In this document: positions 34,582 through 45,508 of the stretch, piece after piece
Numbering within the stretch: position 1 is the stretch's first letter
Layout of the letters: the number at the start of each line of letters is the position of its first letter
Assembly (NCBI GenBank): GCA_024743095.1
Contig: JANSXF010000016.1
Span: forward strand, 1-64,000
DNA: 64,000 bases
From: Flavobacteriaceae bacterium
Lineage (GTDB): Bacteria > Bacteroidota > Bacteroidia > Flavobacteriales > Flavobacteriaceae
Reading direction: 5' to 3'
Program-made: the position numbers and the translations under genes
The notes under the pieces: model-generated
Database searches by the model: none
What the model was told of the DNA's origin: nothing
Seen by the model: the letters and a program-made list of their open reading frames with translations, nothing else

Positions 34582-35496
34582 TTATGCTCTTACCAAAGGC
34601 ATGGTGCTACATCGCAACAGACCTTCTTGCTTGGCTATTTCGGCATAGGGAATCTCCTCTACGGTAAATCCCTGGTCCCGAAGCCAATTGTTCAATCGGG
34701 TAAAATTCTTTTCCGAAACTACGACTTCCGGAGAAATGGAAAATACATTGCTGAACATTTGATACATTTCTCCCTTATCGATTTCAAAGATATTCTCCGG
34801 TCCAAAGAAATCCATCAAATATTGGTATTCTTCTTCCACTAGAAATCCATTCTTGTGCAAGATGGCCTTATTCTTTCCCACAGGTTGAAAACAGCAGTCC
34901 AAGTGCAGTGCATTTTCCCTTGGGTTGGTATTCGATTTTCTCAGTTCAAAGGATTTCACGGTCTTATGAGGGAACATATCCCTAATAAACTCCACCGCTT
35001 CAATATTGGTTCGTGCCGTGATATAACTTGCATAATCGCTCCCTGTATAGGTACCGATAAAAATATGGTCGTTCCAGGGCATTACATCGCCACCTTCAAT
35101 ATGGACCTCGGCCGGTGGCCGTATAATTTTATTAGGGTCAATATCATCCAAAACCTCATGGATTGCTTCGAACTCCCTTTCACGATCGGGCAGAATATTG
35201 GCGTGAAACAACTTATCCTCGATCACAAAAGCAATATCGCGGGCGAATATCTGGTTACAGTCTTCCAATACCTCCGGCCGATAAACCTTTACACCATATT
35301 TATGGAAGACACCTGCAAAAGCTTCCATTTCTTTGATCATGTCGGCTTCTTTGGGATATGTACCTGCTTTTATAAATTCGATGGATTTAGGGTCGTAGGC
35401 CTCATCTATAGTAGGGACCGGCCCACTGCTCTCTGCAGTTCCCAAAATCACGGCCTTTAGCACACTGGTCTCATCAACTACGTTCAATTCGATCAT
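34582..35496 (-). CDS. Arginine deiminase / dimethylarginine dimethylaminohydrolase family protein
   Basis: This 304-residue pentein enzyme carries IFARDIAFVIEDKLF, the acidic substrate motif HIEGGDVMPWN, the catalytic histidine in ALHLDCCFQPVG and the nucleophilic cysteine in GLLRCSTMPLVR close to the C-terminus. Members hydrolyse a guanidinium group: arginine or methylated arginine to citrulline. It heads a two-gene unit with ctlX, in the order of the presumed pathway. A TAGATTTG box at 35573-35566 may be its -7 element. Arginine deiminase is the more likely activity given the neighbour, but DDAH-type activity is not excluded. Confidence 0.82.
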   Translation of the reverse strand: MIELNVVDETSVLKAVILGTAESSGPVPTIDEAYDPKSIEFIKAGTYPKEADMIKEMEAFAGVFHKYGVKVYRPEVLEDCNQIFARDIAFVIEDKLFHANILPDREREFEAIHEVLDDIDPNKIIRPPAEVHIEGGDVMPWNDHIFIGTYTGSDYASYITARTNIEAVEFIRDMFPHKTVKSFELRKSNTNPRENALHLDCCFQPVGKNKAILHKNGFLVEEEYQYLMDFFGPENIFEIDKGEMYQMFSNVFSISPEVVVSEKNFTRLNNWLRDQGFTVEEIPYAEIAKQEGLLRCSTMPLVRA

Positions 35497-35565
35497 ACTA
35501 GGGTTTTTAATACCAAAAATATCGGCAAGAATAATTCACAAGGAAAATCCACAGAATTTTTGGGA

Positions 35566-35573
35566 CAAATCTA
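35566..35573 (-). promoter_or_regulatory. Candidate -7 box of the deiminase/ctlX unit
   Basis: TAGATTTG on the minus strand fits TAnnTTTG and lies about 70 bp upstream of the deiminase ATG. No TTG at the expected -33 spacing. Confidence 0.35.
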
Positions 35574-35730
35574 GTGTTTTATCAACTATTATCCCTTCTC
35601 TGAAAAAGGAAAAACCCATCATAAAACCAGGTCGCTCCCTAGTAAAATTATGAATTATATACTTTTTGTAACCATTTACCATTCAATTGATTAAAACATG
35701 TTATTTCATGAAAAATTTTTATTTAAAACG

Positions 35731-35760
35731 TTTGCCTATTTTTTTAAATAATTACATTTG
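35731..35760 (+). promoter_or_regulatory. Consensus Bacteroidota promoter
   Basis: TTTG (35731-35734), 18 bp, then TACATTTG (35753-35760) match both the -33 and -7 elements exactly. The ATG of the following gene is 20 bp downstream, giving a leader of about 15 nt. Confidence 0.8.
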
Positions 35761-35780
35761 CATAAAGATTTTTCTTACAT

Positions 35781-36251
35781 ATGAAGAAATTGCTATTGAC
35801 ATCAATTCTTTTGGCTACCGTGGTAATGGTCTTGGGAGGCATGAATGCTTTTCAAAAAATGGAAGGTATCAATATCGCATCCAAAACAAATTCCAATCTG
35901 TATGCCAACCCTATCCAAGCGGTTAAATATGATGATTGCATCGTAGAGGATGACTTTCCCCATGGATATCTTTTGTTCACCCATGAGATTACCAACCTAT
36001 ATTCCGATTGGGACATCGTGAAAGTAAACGAATCCATCCAAAAATATAGCAAATCATTGGACTCTACTTTAAAGAATTTAAATACCGTAGATGCCCACGA
36101 GTTTATTCATCAAGCTTTTTGGAAAGCCAAAGGTACTGTGGAAAACCAGAACACCTCTGAAATCCAAAAACACTACCATGGCGAAATTATGCGAATCTGT
36201 TATGCCAGAGACAAGCATTTAAACCAAAACACAATAGGGCGTATCCTATAG
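35781..36251 (+). CDS. Small exported protein of unknown function
   Basis: The 156-residue product begins with a hydrophobic signal (MKKLLLTSILLATVVMVLGG) and no lipobox. The rest is helical and rich in charged residues (ITNLYSDWDIVKVNESIQKY, SLDSTLKNLNTVDAHEFIHQ) with two cysteines (in DDCIVEDD and RICYARD). I recognise no family. It has its own strong promoter and a strong terminator, so it is a single-gene transcript that may be well expressed. Confidence 0.75.
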   Translation: MKKLLLTSILLATVVMVLGGMNAFQKMEGINIASKTNSNLYANPIQAVKYDDCIVEDDFPHGYLLFTHEITNLYSDWDIVKVNESIQKYSKSLDSTLKNLNTVDAHEFIHQAFWKAKGTVENQNTSEIQKHYHGEIMRICYARDKHLNQNTIGRIL

Positions 36252-36271
36252 TTAGTTAATTTGTTCCATTG

Positions 36272-36298
36272 AAAAAGGGGCGATAATCGCCCCTTTTT
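36272..36298. terminator. Strong bidirectional terminator
   Basis: A perfect 12-bp stem (AAAAAGGGGCGA at 36272-36283 with TCGCCCCTTTTT at 36287-36298) closes a 3-nt loop. The A/T ends give a U tract in both directions, so it serves the 35781-36251 gene and the convergent gltA. Confidence 0.93.
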
Positions 36299-36317
36299 AT
36301 TGTTATTGTCCCAAATC

Positions 36318-37601
36318 TTACCTTTTTTCCAATGGAACAAAGCTTCTAAGGTTTTCACCGATGTAAACCTGTCTTGGTCTACCTATAGGTTCTTTTCTCA
36401 ATCTCATTTCTCTCCATTGAGCAATCCAACCGGGCAATCTGCCCAATGCGAACATTACCGTGAACATTTCCGTTGGAATACCCAACGCACGATAGATAAT
36501 CCCTGAATAGAAATCCACGTTAGGATACAGTTTTCTATCTACAAAATAGCTGTCTTCCAAGGCTTCTTTCTCCAGACCTTTGGCAATATCCAAAATAGGG
36601 TCTTCAATACCTAAATTGCCCAACACCTCGTCTGCTGACTTTTTGATGATCTTGGCTCTTGGATCAAAGTTTTTATATACCCTGTGTCCAAAGCCCATCA
36701 ATCTGAAAGGATCTTCCTTGTCCTTGGCCTTGGCCATGTATTTTTTAGTGTCGCCACCATCTGCCTCTATGGCTTCCAACATTTCCAGAACGGCTTGGTT
36801 GGCCCCTCCGTGCAATGGTCCCCATAGTGCGGATATACCTGCGGAAAGTGAAGCAAAAAGACCGGCATGGGAAGAACCCACGATTCTTACCGTGGATGTA
36901 GAACAGTTTTGTTCATGATCTGCGTGCAAAATCAACAATTTGTCCAAAGCGTCGATTGCTATAGGATCTCTTTTATATTCTTGATTTGGTCTCTTGAACA
37001 TCATTTTATGGATGTTCTCCACATAGCCTAAAGTATCATCCCCATAATCCAATGGAAGGCCTTTTTTCTTACGAAGTGTCCATGCGACCAAAACCGGGAA
37101 CTTTGCCAAAATACGGACAATGGAGTTGTACATGGCGGACTCGGATGACACATCAACGCATGATGGGTTAAATGCAACAAGGGCACTTGTCAACGAAGAT
37201 AGCACACCCATTGGGTGGGCCGATTTTGGAAAACCATCCAAAATTTTCTTCATCTCTTCATCCACTTGGGATTCTTCTTTAATGTCGCTATGGAATTTTT
37301 CAAGCTGTTCTTTGTTTGGCAACTCGCCAAAAATAAGAAGGTATGCAACCTCCAAAAAGTCAGCTTTCTCGGCAAGATCTTCAATGGAGTATCCTCGATA
37401 TCTCAAAATACCTTTTTCGCCATCGAGGAACGTTATGGCACTCTCACAAGACCCAGTGTTTTTGTAACCGGGATCTATGGTCACCATTCCTGTTGCGGCC
37501 CTTAAGGTTTTGATATCTATGGCCAATTCATCTTCAGTACCTTTTATAACAGGGAATTCATACCTTTCTCCCCCATATTCGAGTATAGCTTTATCCGACA
37601 T
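36318..37601 (-). CDS. gltA: Citrate synthase
   Basis: The 427-residue protein is the hexameric-type bacterial citrate synthase, which condenses oxaloacetate with acetyl-CoA at the entry of the TCA cycle. Active-site segments are HADHEQNCSTSTVR, GPLHGGANQAVLEML (catalytic His) and MGFGHRVYKNFDPRA, plus the catalytic Asp region in SYFVDRKLYPNVDFYSG. The C-terminal PIGRPRQVYIGE is typical. It stands in a run of central-metabolism genes (gltA, glgA, eno, carA), each separated by a gap or terminator. Confidence 0.97.
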   Translation of the reverse strand: MSDKAILEYGGERYEFPVIKGTEDELAIDIKTLRAATGMVTIDPGYKNTGSCESAITFLDGEKGILRYRGYSIEDLAEKADFLEVAYLLIFGELPNKEQLEKFHSDIKEESQVDEEMKKILDGFPKSAHPMGVLSSLTSALVAFNPSCVDVSSESAMYNSIVRILAKFPVLVAWTLRKKKGLPLDYGDDTLGYVENIHKMMFKRPNQEYKRDPIAIDALDKLLILHADHEQNCSTSTVRIVGSSHAGLFASLSAGISALWGPLHGGANQAVLEMLEAIEADGGDTKKYMAKAKDKEDPFRLMGFGHRVYKNFDPRAKIIKKSADEVLGNLGIEDPILDIAKGLEKEALEDSYFVDRKLYPNVDFYSGIIYRALGIPTEMFTVMFALGRLPGWIAQWREMRLRKEPIGRPRQVYIGENLRSFVPLEKR

Positions 37602-37721
37602 TTTATGTTTTAATAGATTAGTAAAAATAGAATGCGGAAATTACGAAAAAGCACAGCCATTAACAATTTCCAGCCACTATTTGTGTTGATATTAACGCTA
37701 AAATGATATATAAAAATCGGG

Positions 37722-39260
37722 TCAATCCAATTTGTAGAGCACCTTGTAATATTCGTCTACCGATTTCTGCCATGTAAAGCGTTTTTTTCGTGCCGCAGCC
37801 TGTATTTTTTTCCAAGTTGGTCTATCATTTTCGAATACCTCCAGAGCTACATCCATTGCTTCCAACATGCTCTTTATTTTCTCATCGTAGCTGTCCCCAT
37901 CGAAACTAAAACCGGTCTTCATGTGTTCCACCGTATCCTTTAGCCCACCAGTGTGATGAACCAAACACGGATTCCCATTTCTCATAGCAAGCATTTGACT
38001 GATGCCACAAGGTTCAAAAAGACTGGGCATAAAATACAGGTCGGATTCCAGGTACATGGAATCAATGAGCTTTTCTGACTGACCGTTTGTGAATATAAAG
38101 TTCTTGTGCTGGTAGCTCAATTTCCTGAAGAGTTCCTCATACTCGGGAGCTCCGGTGCCCAATAACATAAATATACCATCGACCTTTTCGAGCTTTTTGA
38201 GTATTTCCACAAAGGCTTCTGGCGATCTCATGAAAAAGTAAAATTTTTGCTCTGTCAACCTAGCTACGCTCGAAGCGATAAATTTGGGGCGCTCTTCCAC
38301 AAATGCCATGATCTTCTCTCCAGTATGGGCCAAAAAATCGGCCTTGTATTTTTTATCCTCTTGCTGCAACCATCCAAACAATGCTTTGACCGTATTCCGG
38401 TAAATATTCCCTTTTTTCTCCTTGTTGATGTTTTTATAGTTACAACCGTTCAGTATGCCGAACAATCGGCCTTCTTCATCTGCTTTCTGTAAATCGGTTT
38501 CCAAGCCTTCTCCTCCAATGAACTCAGGAGGTGAACTGGGCAGCAACACATCATCTTTATACGATGGTGATACAGTATGTACGGCATCCGCAAATCGAAT
38601 GCCCACGGCCATAAGGTTGATACAGTCTTGGTACCTGTGATCCATTAACCTTTGATAGTCCAACGGAACGTTGGGGAACCAATTTTTTACGGAGGAATAA
38701 TTATTGTCAAATGGACGTATGCCCTGAATGGCCAAATTATGGATGCTATAAATAATCCTGATATCCTTCAGATTGGTATATTCGGGATGATATTCGCGCA
38801 GAAACAACAATAGGCTGGAGTGCCAATCGTGCAGGTGTACCAAATCCACATCTCCAAACGCTCCCTGCTTTATGGCTTCGGCCACCGCTGTACAAAAGAT
38901 AAAATACTTAATGGCATCGGTATAGAAGGGCTCTTCTGGGTCGTTGTGGTAAATGTGTGCAATATCTCCTGCTTCAATTTCTGGATGGTGCAACACATAA
39001 TGAAAAATATTGGGAAACTCCTTTTTGGGCTTTACCTCGTAGAGCTCGGCCGTATACCCCAAACCTCGTAGTGTAAAATTTACGGTTGTTCTTGGCAATC
39101 CTCCATGATGAAGCCTAGAGTATGCCGGTACAACCACATGCACCTTATCGCCCCGTTCGGATATCTGCCTTGGCACATCGCGGACCACGTCGCCCATACC
39201 ACCAGCTTTACAGTTTTCCAAAGCGTCATTTTCGGCGGCAATAAAAAGAAAGTTGTTCAT
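37722..39260 (-). CDS. glgA: Glycogen/starch synthase, GT5 family
   Basis: The 512-residue glycosyltransferase has the GT5 N-terminal nucleotide-sugar motif KAGGMGDVV (residues 18-26), VHLHDWHSSL, the catalytic-site HTVSPSY and the C-terminal E-x7-E region SLFEPCGISQMLAMRNG. It would add glucose from ADP- or UDP-glucose to an alpha-1,4 chain. No glgB, glgC or glgP is nearby, so the donor and product are not settled by context. It is 121 bp downstream of the eno stop with a terminator between. Confidence 0.88.
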   Translation of the reverse strand: MNNFLFIAAENDALENCKAGGMGDVVRDVPRQISERGDKVHVVVPAYSRLHHGGLPRTTVNFTLRGLGYTAELYEVKPKKEFPNIFHYVLHHPEIEAGDIAHIYHNDPEEPFYTDAIKYFIFCTAVAEAIKQGAFGDVDLVHLHDWHSSLLLFLREYHPEYTNLKDIRIIYSIHNLAIQGIRPFDNNYSSVKNWFPNVPLDYQRLMDHRYQDCINLMAVGIRFADAVHTVSPSYKDDVLLPSSPPEFIGGEGLETDLQKADEEGRLFGILNGCNYKNINKEKKGNIYRNTVKALFGWLQQEDKKYKADFLAHTGEKIMAFVEERPKFIASSVARLTEQKFYFFMRSPEAFVEILKKLEKVDGIFMLLGTGAPEYEELFRKLSYQHKNFIFTNGQSEKLIDSMYLESDLYFMPSLFEPCGISQMLAMRNGNPCLVHHTGGLKDTVEHMKTGFSFDGDSYDEKIKSMLEAMDVALEVFENDRPTWKKIQAAARKKRFTWQKSVDEYYKVLYKLD

Positions 39261-39326
39261 GCGGGAGAATTATTAATGATAGTTTAGTGAACCCTTAATT
39301 TAACCAAAGTTTGGAACTGAAACAAA

Positions 39327-39358
39327 AAAAAGCCTTTCCGGATCAGGAAAGGCTTTTT
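39327..39358 (-). terminator. Intrinsic terminator of eno
   Basis: A 13-bp perfect stem (39327-39339 with 39346-39358, core AAGCCTTTCC/GGAAAGGCTT) encloses a 6-nt loop. Its outer A-T pairs provide the U tract. It begins 22 bp after the eno stop on the minus strand. Confidence 0.92.
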
Positions 39359-39380
39359 GTATGCTAAAAAATCATTATTC

Positions 39381-40679
<1,299 letters not shown>

Positions 40680-40791
40680 TCAATGTTTTATAGTTGTGAT
40701 TATTGGCTAAAGATACAAAAGACAGCGTTTTTAACTCCATGATATTACTCACAAAACGCACTTAAATACTTAAAAACAGAACTATATCGTT

Positions 40792-41904
40792 TTAGTTTTT
40801 ACTGGCCTTGATCAAATCGAAGAACTGGTCGAACAGATAATCCGCATCGTGTGGACCAGGGCTTGCTTCCGGGTGGTATTGTACCGAGAACACATCCTTG
40901 TTCTTCATTTTGATTCCGGCCACGGTTTGATCGTTCAAATGTGTGTGGGTGATTTCCAACTCTGCATTTGCTTCCGTCTCTTCCCTATTCACTGCAAATC
41001 CATGGTTTTGGGATGTGATTTCCCCTTTGCCGGTGACCAAGTTAAGTATAGGGTGGTTGATCCCCCTGTGCCCATTGTGCATCTTATAGGTGGAAACCCC
41101 GTTGGCCAAGGCCAATATTTGGTGCCCCAAACAGATTCCGAACAATGGTTTGTCAGAAGTAATCATTTCCTTAGTGGCAGCTACGGCATCGGTCAACGGT
41201 TCCGGATCTCCAGGGCCATTGGATATAAAATATCCGTCCGGACCCCATGCTTTCAACTGATCATAAGATGTATTGTAAGGAAACACTTTGATATAGGCTC
41301 CTCGTTTGGCCAAATTTCTCAAAATATTCTTTTTGATCCCGATATCCAAAGCTGAGATTTTAATTTCAGAATTTTCGTCTCCGTAGAAATAAGGCTCTTT
41401 TGTGGATACTTTGGAAGAAAGCTCCAAGCCTTCCATACTGGGAACCTGCTTTAATTCTTCTTTCAACGCATCAATATCGTCCACCTTTGTGGAGATTAAA
41501 GCGTTCATGGCGCCATTGTCACGAATATAGCTCACCAAAGCACGGGTGTCCACATCTGAGATGGCCAAAAGATTGTTCTTGTCCAAGAACTCCAACAAGC
41601 TCATGTCTGCATTGGGTCTTGAATAATCGTAACTGAAATTTTTACAGATCAAACCGGCAATCTTCACGGAATCAGATTCCACTTCTTCCAAATTGGCCCC
41701 ATAATTCCCAATGTGTGCATTGGTGGTCACCATTAACTGTCCGTAATAGGACGGGTCCGTAAAAATTTCTTGGTACCCCGTCATTCCAGTATTGAAACAA
41801 ACTTCCCCTACTGCGGTACCTTCTCTTCCTCCTACGGCCTTACCATAAAATATGGTTCCATCCGCTAACAAAATCAACGCTTTTTTCTTTGTGTGATACT
41901 TCAT
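40792..41904 (-). CDS. carA: Carbamoyl-phosphate synthase small (glutaminase) subunit
   Basis: I take ATG 41904 (MKYHTKKKALILLADGT), giving 370 residues; a TTG nine codons upstream is less likely. CarA supplies ammonia from glutamine to CarB for arginine and pyrimidine synthesis. The class I amidotransferase triad is visible: Cys in FGICLGHQILALANG, and His/Glu in VQYHPEASPGPHD, with ISNGPGDPEP before them. The gene lies after the rplQ terminator, the usual Bacteroidota order; carB is not in the window. Confidence 0.96.
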   Translation of the reverse strand: MKYHTKKKALILLADGTIFYGKAVGGREGTAVGEVCFNTGMTGYQEIFTDPSYYGQLMVTTNAHIGNYGANLEEVESDSVKIAGLICKNFSYDYSRPNADMSLLEFLDKNNLLAISDVDTRALVSYIRDNGAMNALISTKVDDIDALKEELKQVPSMEGLELSSKVSTKEPYFYGDENSEIKISALDIGIKKNILRNLAKRGAYIKVFPYNTSYDQLKAWGPDGYFISNGPGDPEPLTDAVAATKEMITSDKPLFGICLGHQILALANGVSTYKMHNGHRGINHPILNLVTGKGEITSQNHGFAVNREETEANAELEITHTHLNDQTVAGIKMKNKDVFSVQYHPEASPGPHDADYLFDQFFDLIKASKN

Positions 41905-41941
41905 TTCGTGCTCTAGTTTCAGTTTTGACAAAAAAACATAA

Positions 41942-41971
41942 AAAAAGGATAAGTTCTCACTTATCCTTTTT
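41942..41971 (-). terminator. Intrinsic terminator closing the ribosomal operon after rplQ
   Basis: A 12-bp perfect stem (41942-41953 with 41960-41971, core GGATAAG/CTTATCC) encloses a 6-nt loop and ends in a T run on the minus strand. It begins 31 bp after the rplQ stop and separates the 17-kb ribosomal unit from carA. Confidence 0.93.
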
Positions 41972-42001
41972 CGTTAAATACAATAGTTAATAACATTCTT
42001 C

Positions 42002-42505
42002 TTATTCTTCAGAATCGTCAGTTTTGGTTTCAGCCGCTGGAGCTGGTGTCTCAGCTTTCTTGGCTCCACCTCCTCTTCTACTTCTTCTGGTCGACTTCTT
42101 CTTAGGCTTACCTGCGTTGTAAAGCTCGTTGAAGTCTACCAACTCGATCATCGCCATGTCAGCGTTATCTCCCAATCGGTTACCCAATTTGATGATTCTT
42201 GTATAACCACCTGGTCTGTCACCAACTTTTTCCGCAACATTGCTGAACAACTCGGTCACAGCTTCCTTGCTTCTTAAGTTACTGAATACAACCCTTCTGT
42301 TGTGCGTACCTTTTTCGGTAGTTTGGTTGTTCTCGGTCTTTGCTTTTGTGATCAAAGGCTCGATAAACTGTTTCAACGCCTTGGCTTTTGCAACCGTAGT
42401 GTTGATTCTTTTGTGCTCGATAAGGGAACAACCCATGTTGGCCAACATTGCCTTTCTGTGGGCAGATGTTCTACCTAAGTGATTAAACTTCTTTCCGTGT
42501 CTCAT
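42002..42505 (-). CDS. rplQ: 50S ribosomal protein L17
   Basis: The 167-residue protein starts [20 protein letters not shown], the L17 hallmark, and has the body ending near residue 125. A 40-residue C-terminal extension ([16 protein letters not shown] then an Ala/Pro/acidic tail) is longer than in E. coli (127 residues) and typical of Bacteroidota. It binds near the peptide exit tunnel and is the last gene of the ribosomal unit, 60 bp after rpoA. Confidence 0.97.
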   Translation of the reverse strand: MRHGKKFNHLGRTSAHRKAMLANMGCSLIEHKRINTTVAKAKALKQFIEPLITKAKTENNQTTEKGTHNRRVVFSNLRSKEAVTELFSNVAEKVGDRPGGYTRIIKLGNRLGDNADMAMIELVDFNELYNAGKPKKKSTRRSRRGGGAKKAETPAPAAETKTDDSEE

Positions 42506-42565
42506 TGTTCTAAGTTATCATCTTGCTACCAAATCCCTTTTTAAAGAGAGAGCAAAATATGATTA

Positions 42566-43558
42566 TTAATCTTTATCTAATTTGTATTTTGAAAGGTCCA
42601 TACCAAATTGCAGGCCTTTGTTTATGACCAATTCTTCCAACTCGGTCAATGATTTTTTACCGAAGTTTCTGAATTTCATCAAATCGTTCTTATTGAAGGA
42701 AACCAAATCTCCCAAAGTATCAACTTCAGCAGCTTTTAGACAGTTCAGGGCCCTTACGGACAAATCCATGTCTACCAACTTGGTCTTCAATAACTGGCGC
42801 ATGTGCAATGATTCCTCATCGTAGGTCTCGGTCTGAGCAATTTCATCAGCCTCAAGGGTGATACGCTCATCGGAGAACAACATAAAGTGGTGAATCAAAA
42901 CTTTAGCGGCCTCGGTCAAGGCATCTTTAGGATGGATGGAACCATCAGTGATGATTTCAAAAACCAATTTTTCGTAATCGGTCTTTTGCTCTACCCTATA
43001 GTTCTCGATACTGTATTTTACATTCTTTACAGGAGTGTAAACAGAATCAACCGCAATGCTTCCCAAAGGTGCATTGGATTTTTTGTTCTCCTCCGCAGGA
43101 ACATAACCACGACCTTTCTCTATAACGATCTCCATGTTGATGCTCACCTTTGGGTCCATGTTACAGATGACCAAATCTGGGTTCAGCACTTGGTATCCTG
43201 AAATGAACTTTTGGAAATCACCAGCGGTCATCTGCTCTTTTCCACTAACGGAAATAGATACGGTCTCGCTCTCAACATCATCAATCTGTCTTTTAAACCT
43301 AACCTGTTTTAGGTTCAAGATAATTTCGGTAACGTCTTCAACAACGCCTGGGATAACAGAAAACTCATGTTCAACTCCATCTATGCGCACAGAAGTGATG
43401 GCAAAACCTTCCAAAGAGGAAAGCAAAACCCTTCTCAGCGCATTCCCAACTGTTAATCCATATCCAGGTTCCAAGGGACGAAATTCGAATTTCCCCTCGA
43501 AATCTGTTGAATCGATCATTATAACTTTATCGGGCTTCTGAAAATTAAGTAATGCCAT
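42566..43558 (-). CDS. rpoA: RNA polymerase alpha subunit
   Basis: The 330-residue protein nucleates assembly of RNA polymerase. The N-terminal domain (1-230) shows [22 protein letters not shown], and the C-terminal domain (about 255-320) has [23 protein letters not shown] and [13 protein letters not shown] for contacts with DNA and activators. It lies 21 bp after rpsD within the alpha-operon part. Confidence 0.98.
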   Translation of the reverse strand: MALLNFQKPDKVIMIDSTDFEGKFEFRPLEPGYGLTVGNALRRVLLSSLEGFAITSVRIDGVEHEFSVIPGVVEDVTEIILNLKQVRFKRQIDDVESETVSISVSGKEQMTAGDFQKFISGYQVLNPDLVICNMDPKVSINMEIVIEKGRGYVPAEENKKSNAPLGSIAVDSVYTPVKNVKYSIENYRVEQKTDYEKLVFEIITDGSIHPKDALTEAAKVLIHHFMLFSDERITLEADEIAQTETYDEESLHMRQLLKTKLVDMDLSVRALNCLKAAEVDTLGDLVSFNKNDLMKFRNFGKKSLTELEELVINKGLQFGMDLSKYKLDKD

Positions 43559-43579
43559 AATTGGATTAATGTTGAATTC

Positions 43580-44185
43580 TTATTTAGAGTATAATTCGAC
43601 TATCAGTTGTTCCTTGATATTCTCAGGGATCTGAAGCCTTTCTGGAACAGCTACATAAGTACCTTCTTTCTTTTCAGAGTTCCAAGTAATCCATTCGTAA
43701 ACACTGCTGTTGTTGGCCAATGAATCCACGATGGATTGTACGGATTTGGATTTTTCCCTAACACCAACAACGTCACCAGCTTTTAGTGAGTATGATGGAA
43801 TGTTGACTACCTCTCCGTTTACAGTAATATGACGGTGCGATACCAATTGGCGTGCACCTCTTCTTGATGGGGAAACTCCCATTCTAAAAACCACGTTATC
43901 TAAACGTGACTCACACAATTGAAGCAAAACCTCACCGGTAACTCCTTCTTTTCTTTTTGCCTCGGCAAATAGATTACGGAATTGCTTTTCCAAAATACCA
44001 TATGTGTACTTTGCTTTCTGCTTCTCCATCAACTGGATTGCATATTCAGACTTTTTACCACGGCGTCTGTTGTTACCGTGTTGTCCTGGAGGGTAATTTT
44101 TCTTTTCGAATGACTTGTCGTCTCCGAAAATCGCTTCTCCAAATTTTCTAGCGATCTTTGTTTTTGGTCCTGTATATCTTGCCAT
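43580..44185 (-). CDS. rpsD: 30S ribosomal protein S4
   Basis: The 201-residue primary 16S rRNA binder starts [21 protein letters not shown] and contains the S4 RNA-binding domain ([32 protein letters not shown], about residues 90-122 in parts). It lacks the N-terminal zinc cysteines, so it is the zinc-free form. The 112-bp gap before it holds a small CACC-CGAA-GGTG hairpin, a possible but unproven site of S4 feedback. Confidence 0.97.
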   Translation of the reverse strand: MARYTGPKTKIARKFGEAIFGDDKSFEKKNYPPGQHGNNRRRGKKSEYAIQLMEKQKAKYTYGILEKQFRNLFAEAKRKEGVTGEVLLQLCESRLDNVVFRMGVSPSRRGARQLVSHRHITVNGEVVNIPSYSLKAGDVVGVREKSKSVQSIVDSLANNSSVYEWITWNSEKKEGTYVAVPERLQIPENIKEQLIVELYSK

Positions 44186-44297
44186 CTTCTTTTGGTTTGA
44201 AAGTGCGATTATGAATTAAGGCTTATCCTTCGATAATCTAACTGCACCTTCGGGTGAAGACCCTTTTTAGGGGGCCGTTAAACAATATAATTGATAA

Positions 44298-44690
44298 TTA
44301 AACTCTTCTTCTTTTAGGAGGTCTACATCCGTTGTGCGGTAGTGGAGTAACGTCAACGATCTCTGTTACTTCGATTCCTGAGTTGTGAATGGAACGGATA
44401 GCTGATTCCCTACCGTTACCTGGTCCTTTTACATAAACCTTCACTTTTCTCAAGCCTGCCTCATGAGCAACCTTTGCACAATCTTCGGCCGCAACCTGGG
44501 CTGCGTAGGGAGTGTTCTTTTTTGAACCACGGAATCCCATTTTTCCTGCAGATGACCATGAAATAACATCACCCTTCTTATTGGTAAGGGAAATAATGAT
44601 GTTGTTGAAAGATGCTACAACGTGCGCCTCTCCGGTAGCATCTACTACTACTTTGCGCTTCTTGGTTGTAGTTTTACTTGTTTTTGCCAT
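44298..44690 (-). CDS. rpsK: 30S ribosomal protein S11
   Basis: The 130-residue protein of the 30S platform contains [21 protein letters not shown] and the signature [18 protein letters not shown], ending [13 protein letters not shown]. It lies 101 bp after rpsM and 112 bp before rpsD, the two widest gaps of this part of the unit apart from the terminator regions. Confidence 0.97.
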   Translation of the reverse strand: MAKTSKTTTKKRKVVVDATGEAHVVASFNNIIISLTNKKGDVISWSSAGKMGFRGSKKNTPYAAQVAAEDCAKVAHEAGLRKVKVYVKGPGNGRESAIRSIHNSGIEVTEIVDVTPLPHNGCRPPKRRRV

Positions 44691-44791
44691 ATTTTTTAGT
44701 TTCTAGTGTTAGCTCTTAGTTATTGGAATCCTAGACTTTTACATTTCAAACAGATTCTTCTAACGTCTAAATACTAATGACTATGTTCTTA

Positions 44792-45166
44792 TTATTTAGT
44801 TGCCTTTTTCTTGTTAGCAACCGTTTTTCTTTTTCCTTTTCTGGTCCTAGAGTTGTTCTTGGTACGCTGACCTCTCAATGGCAATCCTGCTCTGTGACGA
44901 ATTCCACGGTAACAACCGATGTCCATCAAACGCTTGATGTTCATTGAGGTTTCTGAGCGAAGCTCTCCTTCAATCGTGTAAGCTCCAACCGCTTCCCTGA
45001 TTTTACCAATTTCATCATCGGTCCAATCGGAAACCTTGGTATCTTCACTTACTTGGGCTGCTGCCAAAATTTCTTGCGCCCTACTTTTACCTATACCGAA
45101 GATGTAGGTAAGCGAAATAACGCCACGCTTTTGTTTAGGTATATCTACCCCTGCAATTCTTGCCAT
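44792..45166 (-). CDS. rpsM: 30S ribosomal protein S13
   Basis: The 124-residue head protein contacts the P-site tRNA and 50S subunit. It starts [20 protein letters not shown] and carries the helix-two-turn-helix [16 protein letters not shown] and the basic tail [17 protein letters not shown]. It follows rpmJ by 2 bp. Confidence 0.97.
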   Translation of the reverse strand: MARIAGVDIPKQKRGVISLTYIFGIGKSRAQEILAAAQVSEDTKVSDWTDDEIGKIREAVGAYTIEGELRSETSMNIKRLMDIGCYRGIRHRAGLPLRGQRTKNNSRTRKGKRKTVANKKKATK

Positions 45167-45168
45167 AA

Positions 45169-45285
45169 TTACCCTTGTCTTTGTTTAAATCTAGGATTCT
45201 TTTTGTTGATTACATACAATCTGCCCTTTCTGCGAACAATCTTGCAGTCGGCACTTCTCTTCTTTATTGATGCTCTTACTTTCAT
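45169..45285 (-). CDS. rpmJ: 50S ribosomal protein L36
   Basis: ATG at 45285 opens a 38-residue frame beginning [20 protein letters not shown] and ending RFKQRQG with TAA at 45169-45171. It has a single cysteine (Cys14), so it cannot form the four-ligand zinc site: this is the zinc-free form. It sits between infA (4 bp) and rpsM (2 bp), its standard place. Confidence 0.95.
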   Translation of the reverse strand: MKVRASIKKRSADCKIVRRKGRLYVINKKNPRFKQRQG

Positions 45286-45289
45286 GTAA

Positions 45290-45505
45290 CTAGTATCTAT
45301 ACGTAATTCTTGCTTTTGTTAAATCGTATGGACTCATCTCCAACTTTACTTTATCACCGGGAAGCAGCTTAATATAGTGCATACGCATTTTCCCTGATAT
45401 GTGCGCCGTTACCACGTGCCCATTTTCCAATTCTACCCTGAACATTGCATTGGACAATGCTTCGATAATAGTCCCGTCTTGTTCTATTGCTGGCTGCTTT
45501 GCCAT
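45290..45505 (-). CDS. infA: Translation initiation factor IF-1
   Basis: The 71-residue OB-fold protein binds the A site of the 30S subunit during initiation. It starts [20 protein letters not shown] and contains [20 protein letters not shown] and the C-terminal [10 protein letters not shown]. It follows secY by 3 bp. Confidence 0.97.
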   Translation of the reverse strand: MAKQPAIEQDGTIIEALSNAMFRVELENGHVVTAHISGKMRMHYIKLLPGDKVKLEMSPYDLTKARITYRY

Positions 45506-45508
45506 AAA

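Noticed and set aside
44249-44260. CACC-CGAA-GGTG hairpin before rpsD as an S4 regulatory site
   Set aside because: Four base pairs only, and S4 targets elsewhere are pseudoknots before rpsM. Noted in the rpsD entry but not claimed.
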